From an uncultured Muribaculaceae bacterium (GTDB lineage: Bacteria > Bacteroidota > Bacteroidia > Bacteroidales > Muribaculaceae): DNA of 7,863 nucleotides. Position numbers and translations under genes: made by a program. The notes beneath the pieces were generated by a model. That model had not been told where the DNA came from and did no database searches. It was given only the letters and a program-made list of their open reading frames with translations. Positions 1-5,555 of the stretch are shown here, piece by piece (position 1 is the first letter of the stretch; each line of letters begins with the position of its first letter). The stretch covers positions 1-7,863 of the forward strand of contig CAJUBC010000073.1 in the NCBI GenBank assembly GCA_910584545.1, read 5' to 3'.

Positions 1-1
1 T

Positions 2-160
2 TCAAGCTGCCGATTCAACTTTTTCAGGGTATTTCTTATCCCGAACTCGCGTTATCTGAACCGCCGTGCGTCCAAAATAATGCGCTATATGTCCCTCCCT
101 CAAAAATAAAGTACCATTGCCCTCTACTATAAAGAGGTTGGTATAAAGAGGCCGGTTCAA
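2..160 (-). other. ATG-less open frame with helix-turn-helix-like end (possible gene remnant)
   Basis: On the minus strand an open frame runs from just after the thiH stop (244) to a TGA at 4-2, in the same frame as thiH, 80 codons without a stop and without any ATG. The only plausible start in its second half is TTG at 160, giving 52 residues. The segment GHIAHYFGRTAVQITRVRDK has the spacing of a helix-turn-helix (IA, FGRT, QI, RVR), followed by a basic tail ending KVESAA. The upstream part is occupied by the terminator hairpin and tandem repeat, which argues against translation through it. It could be the 3' remnant of a small regulator or recombinase, a leaderless small protein, or chance. 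Not recognised as any known gene. Confidence 0.25.
128..155. repeat. Tandem 14-bp direct repeat overlapping the terminator
   Basis: TATAAAGAGGTTGG (128-141) is followed immediately by TATAAAGAGGCCGG (142-155), two units differing at two adjacent positions. The second unit runs into the left arm of the stem-loop. A separate short repeat, TTCAAGCTG, occurs at 1-9 and 156-164. These may be traces of slippage or local duplication beside the terminator; there are no flanking transposase genes or target duplications to suggest a mobile element. Confidence 0.6.
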
Positions 161-186
161 GCTGTCTGTACTTGAACCGGCCTTTG
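146..186 (-). terminator. Stem-loop terminator after thiH
   Basis: A perfect 13-bp inverted repeat pairs AGGCCGGTTCAAG (149-161) with CTTGAACCGGCCT (171-183) around a 9-base loop. On the minus strand the stem is followed by CTTTAT, a moderately U-rich tract, about 60 bases after the thiH stop. This is where the operon should end. On the plus strand it is followed by TTGTTAG, so it could also work in the other direction if a convergent gene lies to the left. No plus-strand gene is visible in the window. Confidence 0.75.
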
Positions 187-244
187 TTAGTTGAAATTCT
201 AATGTGGTGCAGCTCCGAGAGGTTAAGGACCGGAGGAACCGGGA

Positions 245-1441
245 TTAGTCGAAGATGGCGTCCCAGTCTTTCCAGACTGGATCATAGCCGGCCTTACGGA
301 TCTGCATCTCCACCTCGGAGGGTGTGCGTTCGTCGGTCACCTCGAACTGTTCGAGCGAGTCGGGGCAGGAGGCATAGCCTCCCGGGTCGGTCTGGCTGCC
401 GGCGCTGACCGAAGTCACGCCAAGAGTCATCATGTTATTGCGGAATTCCGGTTTCTCTCGGGTGGAGTAGGAGATGTCGATCTCGTGGTCGAAGATCCTG
501 AAGGCGAACGTTACCCTTGCGAGCTCACGGTCGCTCATCACTACCTTGGGCTGGTAGCCGCTTTCCGACGGACACATCCTCGGGAAGTTGATCGAATATC
601 TCGTACGCCAGTATTTCTTCTGGAGATAACGGAGATGACGGGCCATGAGCACAAGGTCACCGCGCCAGTCCTCAAGACCAATTAGCACACCCATGCCGAT
701 CTTGTGGACCCCTGCCTCTCCCATGCGGTCGAAGCCATTGAGTCGCCATTCGTAAATACTCTTCATGCCCTGGGGATGGTACTTTTTATAAGACTGACGG
801 TGATAGGTTTCCTGAAAACATACCACTCCATTGAGTCCCGCATGGGTGAGCCGCTCATAGAGAACGGACTTCATCGGCATGACCTCGATGGTAAGGTTGT
901 GGAAGTAGGGACGGCACACGTTGAGCACCTTTTCCAGATATTCCACACCTGTGGCCGAGGGATATTCGCCCGATACGATGAGGAGGTTCTCGAATGGGCC
1001 GAGCTTCTTGATAGCCTCGCATTCCGCCTTGACCTGCTCGAGCGTCAGCGTGGTGCGGGTGAATGGGTTGTCATGGTTGAATCCGCAATATACGCACTTG
1101 TTGGTACACTCGTTCGACACGTACATCGGGATGTAGAGCGAGACAGTCTTGCCGAACTTCTCCCTGGTGAACCGCTGGCTAAGCTGGGCCATGCGTTCCA
1201 GATGCGCGTCGGCGGCGGGGGAAATCAGCACTGCCAGCTCCTCGGGAGTGAGGGGCTTGACATTGCGCTCCGCCTTGGCGAGCACCCTGCGCACGTCGGC
1301 ATCGGTGGCCTCCTCCACAAGGCGGATCTGCTCGTCCCAGTCATAGCGGTCGATCTCATCGGCGAAACCATGACCGAATATGGCATCAGGGGTCGGGTCG
1401 GATTTCTTTAGCGTTATCGCGTTTTTAACTGAATCAGTCAT
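245..1441 (-). CDS. thiH: 2-iminoacetate synthase ThiH (tyrosine lyase)
   Basis: A 398-residue radical-SAM enzyme that cleaves tyrosine into dehydroglycine (2-iminoacetate) and p-cresol; dehydroglycine feeds ThiG. The cluster motif SNECTNKCVYCGF contains CX3CX2C at C112, C116 and C119 (ATG-1441 numbering), preceded by the typical RFTREKFGKTVSLYIPMYVS stretch. Later conserved blocks include CFQETYHRQSYKKYHPQGMK, GVLIGLEDWRGD, SISFPRx-like SINFPRMCPS, SAGSQTDPGGYA and the C-terminal GYDPVWKDWD. It is slightly longer than many ThiH proteins because of an N-terminal stretch before DRYDWDEQI. Use of ThiH rather than the oxygen-dependent glycine oxidase ThiO fits an anaerobe. It is the last gene of the operon, followed within 100 bases by a strong stem-loop; thiF, often next in related genomes, is missing here. 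Confidence 0.96.
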   Translation of the reverse strand: MTDSVKNAITLKKSDPTPDAIFGHGFADEIDRYDWDEQIRLVEEATDADVRRVLAKAERNVKPLTPEELAVLISPAADAHLERMAQLSQRFTREKFGKTVSLYIPMYVSNECTNKCVYCGFNHDNPFTRTTLTLEQVKAECEAIKKLGPFENLLIVSGEYPSATGVEYLEKVLNVCRPYFHNLTIEVMPMKSVLYERLTHAGLNGVVCFQETYHRQSYKKYHPQGMKSIYEWRLNGFDRMGEAGVHKIGMGVLIGLEDWRGDLVLMARHLRYLQKKYWRTRYSINFPRMCPSESGYQPKVVMSDRELARVTFAFRIFDHEIDISYSTREKPEFRNNMMTLGVTSVSAGSQTDPGGYASCPDSLEQFEVTDERTPSEVEMQIRKAGYDPVWKDWDAIFD

Positions 1442-3179
1442 TTTTGCAATCTCCTTTCTCAAGAGTCGAAGACTTGCAGTCCTCGGCTATGTTCTGCGAA
1501 ATCCTCATGGCGCAGAAGTTGGGGCCACACATGGTGCAGAACTTATCGTCGGCATCCACGGCCTCCCGGCGTGCGTCGAGATAATATTTCTTGGCGCGTT
1601 CCGGATCGAGCGACAGATTGAACTGATCTTTCCAGCGGAACTCGTAGCGGGCCTTGCTCAGCGCGTTGTCGCGGATCTCGGCGCCGGGGAACTGCTTCGC
1701 GAGGTCGGCTGCATGAGCCGCTATCTTGTATGCGATCACGCCTTCGCGTACATCGGCGAGGGTGGGGAGGGCGAGATGCTCCTTGGGGGTCACGTAGCAG
1801 ATCATCGCAGTACCCAGCCAGGATATGATGGCGGCTCCGATGGCGGAGGTGATGTGGTCGTAACCTGGAGCGATGTCGGTGGTGATGGGGCCGAGTGTAT
1901 AGAATGGTGCGCTGTCGCACTCCTTGATCTGCTTCTCCATATTCTCGCGGATCTTGTGCATAGGCACATGTCCGGGACCTTCCACAATCACCTGCACGTC
2001 ATGCTCCCATGCCTTGCGGGTGAGTTCGCCGAGCACCTCGAGCTCGAGGAACTGCGCGCGGTCGTTGGCATCGTGGCCGGAACCGGGGCGCATGCCGTCG
2101 CCGAGCGATACAGCCACGTCAAACTTGTTGAGAATCTCGCAGATCTCATCGAAGTGGGTATATAGGAAACTCTCCTCGTTGTGGAGCACGCACCACTGCG
2201 TCATGATGGAGCCGCCTCGCGACACGCAGCCGGTGAGACGCTGTTCCACGAGCTGCGCATGCTCGCGGAGCACGCCGGCGTGGATGGTGAAATAGTCCAC
2301 GCCTTGCTCGCACTGCTCGATGAGTGTGTCGCGGTAGATTTCCCACGTGAGGTCCTGCACACGTCCGTTCACTTTCTCCAGCGCCTGATAGATGGGTACG
2401 GTACCCATCGGTACGGGACAGTTGCGGATGATCCACTCGCGGGTCTCGTGGATGTTGTCGCCGGTGGAGAGGTCCATCAGTGTGTCGCCGCCCCAATAGC
2501 AGCTCCATACGGCCTTGGCAACCTCCTCCTCGATTCCTGACGAAAGCGCAGAGTTACCGATGTTGGTGTTGAGCTTGCAGCGGAACTTGCTGCCGATGAT
2601 CATCGGCTCTGCCTCGGGATGGTTGATGTTGGAGGCGATGATGGCGCGTCCGGCTGCCACCTCGTCGCGAACAAACTCCGGAGTGATATGTGTCTTGACT
2701 CCCTTTGCTGCGCATTCGGCATTCTCTCGGATGGCCACATACTCCATCTCGGGAGTGATGACACCCTTGCGGGCGTAGTGCATCTGGGTGACGCGGTGAC
2801 CTTCCTTGGCGCGGCGGGGACGGTGGGCCACCGGGAAGCGGATGGCGTCGAGCTCGCGGCAATCGCGGCGCATGCGGCCGTAGTCACTTGTGATGTCGGG
2901 AAGTTCCTCGGTGTCGTCACGGTCTATCACCCACGCCATACGGTCGCGGGGGAGGCCACGGTTGATGTCTATCTCAACATTGCGGTCGGTGTATGGACCC
3001 GATGTGTCGTAGACCACAATATCCTCGTTGGGATATTCCACGCGTTTACCGTTCTCGATCTTCACGGTGGGATACTGGCGGATGCGGCGCATGGCCACGT
3101 TTACACCCGGAAGATTGCCTTTCACGTATATCTTTTCCGAATTCGGATATTCCGAAACGTCTATATTGTCGATTTTCAT
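1434..3179 (-). CDS. thiC: Phosphomethylpyrimidine synthase ThiC
   Basis: A 581-residue radical-SAM enzyme that rearranges aminoimidazole ribotide (a purine intermediate) into hydroxymethylpyrimidine phosphate, the pyrimidine half of thiamine. The C-terminal cluster motif CTMCGPNFC gives C548, C551 and C556 (CX2CX4C), the atypical ThiC ligand set for the [4Fe-4S] cluster. Other hallmarks are MDLSTGDNIHETREWIIRNC (235-254), VPMGTVPIYQALEKV (256-270), IHAGVLR (299-305), EGPGHVPMHKI (400-410), GPITTDIAPGYDHITSAIGA (430-449) and YVTPKEHLALP (462-472). H404 and H468 have the 64-residue spacing of the zinc-binding histidines in characterised ThiC. Length is in the usual bacterial range. The ATG at 3179 follows an A/T-rich leader without a Shine-Dalgarno. 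Its final bases overlap the start of thiH in ATGACTGA, pointing to coupled translation. Confidence 0.97.
   Translation of the reverse strand: MKIDNIDVSEYPNSEKIYVKGNLPGVNVAMRRIRQYPTVKIENGKRVEYPNEDIVVYDTSGPYTDRNVEIDINRGLPRDRMAWVIDRDDTEELPDITSDYGRMRRDCRELDAIRFPVAHRPRRAKEGHRVTQMHYARKGVITPEMEYVAIRENAECAAKGVKTHITPEFVRDEVAAGRAIIASNINHPEAEPMIIGSKFRCKLNTNIGNSALSSGIEEEVAKAVWSCYWGGDTLMDLSTGDNIHETREWIIRNCPVPMGTVPIYQALEKVNGRVQDLTWEIYRDTLIEQCEQGVDYFTIHAGVLREHAQLVEQRLTGCVSRGGSIMTQWCVLHNEESFLYTHFDEICEILNKFDVAVSLGDGMRPGSGHDANDRAQFLELEVLGELTRKAWEHDVQVIVEGPGHVPMHKIRENMEKQIKECDSAPFYTLGPITTDIAPGYDHITSAIGAAIISWLGTAMICYVTPKEHLALPTLADVREGVIAYKIAAHAADLAKQFPGAEIRDNALSKARYEFRWKDQFNLSLDPERAKKYYLDARREAVDADDKFCTMCGPNFCAMRISQNIAEDCKSSTLEKGDCKND
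1451..1457 (-). promoter_or_regulatory. thiH: Shine-Dalgarno that decides the thiH start
   Basis: AAAGGAG lies inside the end of thiC, 9 bases before the ATG at 1441-1439. It is the clearest Shine-Dalgarno in the window. An in-frame TTG at 1462 would put this site inside the coding sequence, so the ATG is preferred. With the 8-bp overlap of thiC and thiH it suggests re-initiation by terminating ribosomes. Confidence 0.65.
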
Positions 3180-3207
3180 AATATATATTTCAAAGAATTA
3201 AAATATG

Positions 3208-3981
3208 TCAGTCAAGGAAAGCGGTCAGGGCGCTGGTGGCCTGTGCGGAACGGGACACGGTTCCGAGTCCGGCGTTGAACGCGTCGCGTCCGGCGCGGAC
3301 GGCATCCCTGAAGGCCTTGGCCATAAGCACGGGGTCGCCGGCTACGGCTATGGCAGTGTTGACAAGCACGGCATCGGCACCCATCTCCATCGCCTCGGCG
3401 GCATGAGAGGGGGCACCGAGTCCGGCGTCGACCACCACCGGAACCGAAGACTGCTCGATGATGATCTCAAGCATGTCGCGGGTGACGAGTCCCTTGTTGG
3501 TGCCGATGGGAGCGGCGAGCGGCATCACCGCTGCGGTGCCGGCTTCCTCAAGCAGCTTGCAGAGCACGGGGTCCGCCTGGATGTAGGGGAGGACGATGAA
3601 TCCATCCTTGGCAAGCTCTTCTGTAGCCTTCAAGGTCTCGATGGGATCGGGCATGAGATATTTGGGGTCCGGATGGATCTCGAGCTTGATGAAATTAGTC
3701 TCGAAGATCTCACGGCTCATCTGTGCGGCAAGCACGGCCTCCTTCGCATTCCGGACACCGGATGTGTTGGGAAGCAGCTGCACATGCTCGCGGTTGATGT
3801 GGGTGAGCATGTCGTCGGTGGCCTCGTTCATCATGTTGACGCGCTTCATTGCCACTGTTATCATCTGTGATTCAGAAGCCTTGATAGCCTCTTGCATCAC
3901 TTCGGGCGACGGGAACTTTCCGGTGCCCACAAAGAGGCGGGATGTGAATTTCCGGTCTCCGATTTTCAATATGTTGTTCAT
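3208..3981 (-). CDS. thiG: Thiazole synthase ThiG
   Basis: A 257-residue TIM-barrel enzyme that builds the thiazole phosphate of thiamine from 1-deoxy-D-xylulose 5-phosphate, dehydroglycine and the thiocarboxylate of ThiS. The N-terminal signature KFTSRLFVGTGKF (11-23) is typical. K99 in FIKLEIHPD (97-105) is the lysine expected to form the imine with DXP. MPLAAPIGTNKGL (153-165) and VVDAGLGAPSHAAEAMEMGA (183-202), the phosphate-binding region, are both intact, as is VLVNTAIA (205-212). Length matches the family. It starts 72 bp after thiE and ends 28 bp before thiC. In anaerobes its dehydroglycine comes from ThiH, which is encoded two genes downstream, so supply and use sit in one operon. 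Confidence 0.96.
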   Translation of the reverse strand: MNNILKIGDRKFTSRLFVGTGKFPSPEVMQEAIKASESQMITVAMKRVNMMNEATDDMLTHINREHVQLLPNTSGVRNAKEAVLAAQMSREIFETNFIKLEIHPDPKYLMPDPIETLKATEELAKDGFIVLPYIQADPVLCKLLEEAGTAAVMPLAAPIGTNKGLVTRDMLEIIIEQSSVPVVVDAGLGAPSHAAEAMEMGADAVLVNTAIAVAGDPVLMAKAFRDAVRAGRDAFNAGLGTVSRSAQATSALTAFLD

Positions 3982-3993
3982 TATCAGTATGCT

Positions 3994-4016
3994 ATATCTC
4001 GCAATAGATATTGCGA
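3994..4016 (-). promoter_or_regulatory. Alternative stem-loops in the thiE-thiG gap
   Basis: The gap contains a perfect 7-bp inverted repeat, TCGCAAT (3999-4005) and ATTGCGA (4010-4016), with a 4-base loop. A second 6-bp repeat, ATATCT (3994-3999) and AGATAT (4006-4011), shares bases with it, so the two hairpins cannot form together. The second ends 12 bases before the thiG ATG. No U-tract follows, so a terminator is unlikely; an RNA-processing or translation-control element within the operon is possible. Such short A/T-rich repeats also arise by chance. Confidence 0.35.
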
Positions 4017-4053
4017 ATGAAATTTATCTGTTTAATGCCTAAGTGGCAAGCAG

Positions 4054-4692
4054 TTATTCCGACTCCGTGCGCATGAATGGTTTCAGAAGTTCGATGAATC
4101 GCTCGGTGGCAGCCTTGATGTCTGGAGCGAAAGCGATGGCACCGCTCACTGCCAGACCGTTGATGCCGGTTTCCATCAAAGGTACCACGTCCTCCTCACG
4201 GATGCCGCCTACGGCCACGTGCGCCAGATTGATCTCCTCCTCGCGCATCCTGAGGTCGAGCGCGCGGATACCTTCGAGTCCGAGGATGGGAGCGAGATTG
4301 CGCTTTGTATGGGTGTCTGCGTATGGTCCCATACCGATATAGTCCACGTCAAGACCGCGGACAGCCGCGATGTCGTCGAATGTGTTGGCCGTCACCCCGA
4401 TTACCGCCGCCGGACCGAGTATGGTCCTCGCCTTCGAGGGAAGCATGTCGGTCTTGCCGAGATGTACGCCACCCACATCGAGGGTCTTGGCGAGCTCAAC
4501 CCTGTCGTTGAGTATGAGGAATGTCTCGGTCTCCAGACATAGAGGCTTTATCTCCGAAACCACTGCGGAAATCTCCTCGTCGGAGGCATCCTTCATCCGG
4601 ATCTGCACCCAGCGGCAACCTCCGGCTATTACACCGCGTACCTGTTCGGCTACAGATACATTAGTGTCGGTATTGGTAATATATTGTAACAT
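4054..4692 (-). CDS. thiE: Thiamine phosphate synthase ThiE
   Basis: A 212-residue TIM-barrel enzyme that joins the hydroxymethylpyrimidine diphosphate and the thiazole phosphate to give thiamine phosphate and pyrophosphate. All catalytic blocks are present: WVQIRMKD (28-35; Q30, R32, K34 contact the pyrimidine diphosphate), LNDR (61-64), GVHLGKTD (75-82, with metal-binding Asp82), GVTANT (99-104), GMGPYADTHTK (120-130), AVGGI (160-164) and GLAVSGAI (179-186). Length is typical. It begins 37 bp after the divergent ThiE/TenI-like gene, with no promoter consensus in that gap, and is followed by a 72-bp gap containing a small hairpin before thiG. It is the complete ThiE of this operon, in contrast to its degenerate neighbour. 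The substrate HMP diphosphate needs ThiD, which is not in the window. Confidence 0.95.
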   Translation of the reverse strand: MLQYITNTDTNVSVAEQVRGVIAGGCRWVQIRMKDASDEEISAVVSEIKPLCLETETFLILNDRVELAKTLDVGGVHLGKTDMLPSKARTILGPAAVIGVTANTFDDIAAVRGLDVDYIGMGPYADTHTKRNLAPILGLEGIRALDLRMREEEINLAHVAVGGIREEDVVPLMETGINGLAVSGAIAFAPDIKAATERFIELLKPFMRTESE

Positions 4693-4729
4693 ATCTTTCT
4701 ATCTTGATGGAGTAACAGAATTTAACTGA

Positions 4730-5266
4730 TTATTGATTTCCCCATACGGCTCCGAGAAGTGCTGCTCCCGCGAATCCGGCCTCCTTGAGTTCCGGAAAAC
4801 GGTCGGGTGTCACCCCTCCTAACGCTATTACTTTGCCGGGAGGAAGTTTCCCTTTCAGTTCGTTAGCGTCGAACGCTGAGCTATAACCGGTTTTGGATAT
4901 CGAATCGTAAATAGGGGAGAGGGTCACATATTCATAGCGGTCCAGATCCCGCAGTTCGGCAAGGGAATGGCATGACCGGGTAAGTGATCGCGCGTTGTAC
5001 GGTGCTTCAGGACATCGGGAATTTAGATGCGCGCCTGCCAGCGAAAACTCATCGAGCAGGGCGAAATGGCCGTGAAGGCGCAATCGACTGCGCAACGGCT
5101 GCGGAATCTCTTCGATGAGATTCCTGATATCCCTCAGGCTGCTGTAAGGTTTGCGGATATGCACGAAATCGGCCTTACCTGAAGATAGGAGTTCCGAGAT
5201 CCGTGCCGCCTCGTCGCTGACTTCACCCGGCGATGTGATCACTATGGTGAGGAAATCCTTTGCCAT
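4730..5266 (-). CDS. Divergent ThiE/TenI-like protein in the thi operon
   Basis: A 178-residue TIM-barrel protein of the thiamine phosphate synthase/TenI superfamily, short for ThiE (usually about 205-220). Family landmarks are visible: VHIRK (35-39) in place of the ThiE VQxRxKD block, GAHLNSR (78-84) in place of GVHLGxxD, SCHSLAEL (98-105), SPIYDSISKTGY (117-128) in place of the GPxxxTxTK loop, and ALGGVTPDRFPELKEAGFAG (148-167). The NDR motif and the Asp after GVHLG, which bind metal and pyrophosphate in ThiE, are missing; HGHFALL (65-71) stands where LILNDR would be. A genuine ThiE follows directly, so this copy probably does not make thiamine phosphate. A TenI-like role, such as thiazole tautomer aromatisation or a structural partner for thiazole synthesis, is possible. 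However, the His of the B. subtilis TenI GHVFET segment also appears to be replaced by Pro (SPIY). Family is clear, function uncertain. Confidence 0.8.
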   Translation of the reverse strand: MAKDFLTIVITSPGEVSDEAARISELLSSGKADFVHIRKPYSSLRDIRNLIEEIPQPLRSRLRLHGHFALLDEFSLAGAHLNSRCPEAPYNARSLTRSCHSLAELRDLDRYEYVTLSPIYDSISKTGYSSAFDANELKGKLPPGKVIALGGVTPDRFPELKEAGFAGAALLGAVWGNQ

Positions 5267-5267
5267 G

Positions 5268-5471
5268 TCATCCGCCGAAAGCGGCTGAAATCACTACGAT
5301 CCGGTCTCCGTCGGAGAGCCTTGTCGATTCTCTGTCGGATTTGCGGACTATTCGGTCATTGAGCGTGATTGCGGTTCCTCCGGATGGTATGTTCCTCCAT
5401 TCCATCAGTTCCCCGACCGTCATTTCTCCGGCCGGAAGCTCTACATGCTGATTGTTTATGAATATCTTCAT
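5268..5471 (-). CDS. thiS: Sulfur carrier protein ThiS
   Basis: A 67-residue beta-grasp (ubiquitin-like) protein that carries sulfur as a C-terminal thiocarboxylate for building the thiazole ring of thiamine. The N-terminal strand MKIFINNQHVEL, the central TVGELMEWRNIP helix, the conserved AITLNDRIV segment and LSDGDRIVVISAAFGG at the end are all typical. The terminal Gly-Gly is intact, so it should accept activation by ThiF and sulfur transfer to ThiG. Length is normal for the family. It is the first gene after the promoter; its TGA stop is separated by one base from the ATG of the next gene, so translational coupling is likely. Upstream of the ATG there is only a weak purine stretch (GAGAGA). 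No ThiF gene is found in this operon, so the activating enzyme must be encoded elsewhere. Confidence 0.95.
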   Translation of the reverse strand: MKIFINNQHVELPAGEMTVGELMEWRNIPSGGTAITLNDRIVRKSDRESTRLSDGDRIVVISAAFGG

Positions 5472-5501
5472 CGGTATCTCTCAGGTTTCATTATTCCATA
5501 A

Positions 5502-5533
5502 CAAAGTTAGTCATAAAACATCACATAACCAAA
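5502..5533 (-). promoter_or_regulatory. Bacteroidales-type promoter of the thi operon
   Basis: On the minus strand, TTTG (5533-5530) is followed after 20 bases by TAACTTTG (5509-5502), an exact match to the Bacteroidota primary-sigma consensus TTTG / TAnnTTTG. Transcription would begin a few bases beyond the TTTG, near 5494-5498, leaving only about 20-30 nt of leader before the thiS ATG. It lies in the only sizeable gap between the acyltransferase and thiS, which supports it as the operon's promoter. The start site is predicted, not measured. Confidence 0.7.
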
Positions 5534-5555
5534 CAAAAACATTCAATCTTAGACA

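Noticed and set aside
704..1411. Long plus-strand open frame opposite thiH (235 codons)
   Set aside because: Lies wholly antisense to a clear radical-SAM gene; high GC and third-position bias leave long antisense frames, and the translation has no recognisable domain.
1442..1462. Earlier TTG start for thiH giving seven extra residues
   Set aside because: The extra codons contain the Shine-Dalgarno AAAGGAG, which is correctly spaced for the ATG at 1441.
1380..2165. Long plus-strand open frame opposite thiC (261 codons)
   Set aside because: Antisense shadow of ThiC, whose conserved motifs are intact throughout; the product is His/Val/Glu-rich without any family signature.
3180..3207. Possible promoter for thiC in the thiG-thiC gap
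   Set aside because: The 28-bp A/T-rich gap has a TTTG but no TAnnTTTG element and no room for a -33 element outside thiG; simple read-through is more likely.
2619..3278. Plus-strand open frame across the thiC start (219 codons)
   Set aside because: Overlaps ThiC coding sequence on the other strand and shows no ribosome-binding site or domain.
3205..3870. Plus-strand open frame opposite thiG (221 codons)
   Set aside because: Gly/His-rich translation typical of an antisense shadow; ThiG on the minus strand is complete.
5473..5484. CTGAGAGATACC before thiS, resembling a block of the TPP riboswitch
   Set aside because: Only one short block matches; the second conserved half, the pairing stems and the space for an aptamer are absent, and the putative start site is only a few bases upstream.
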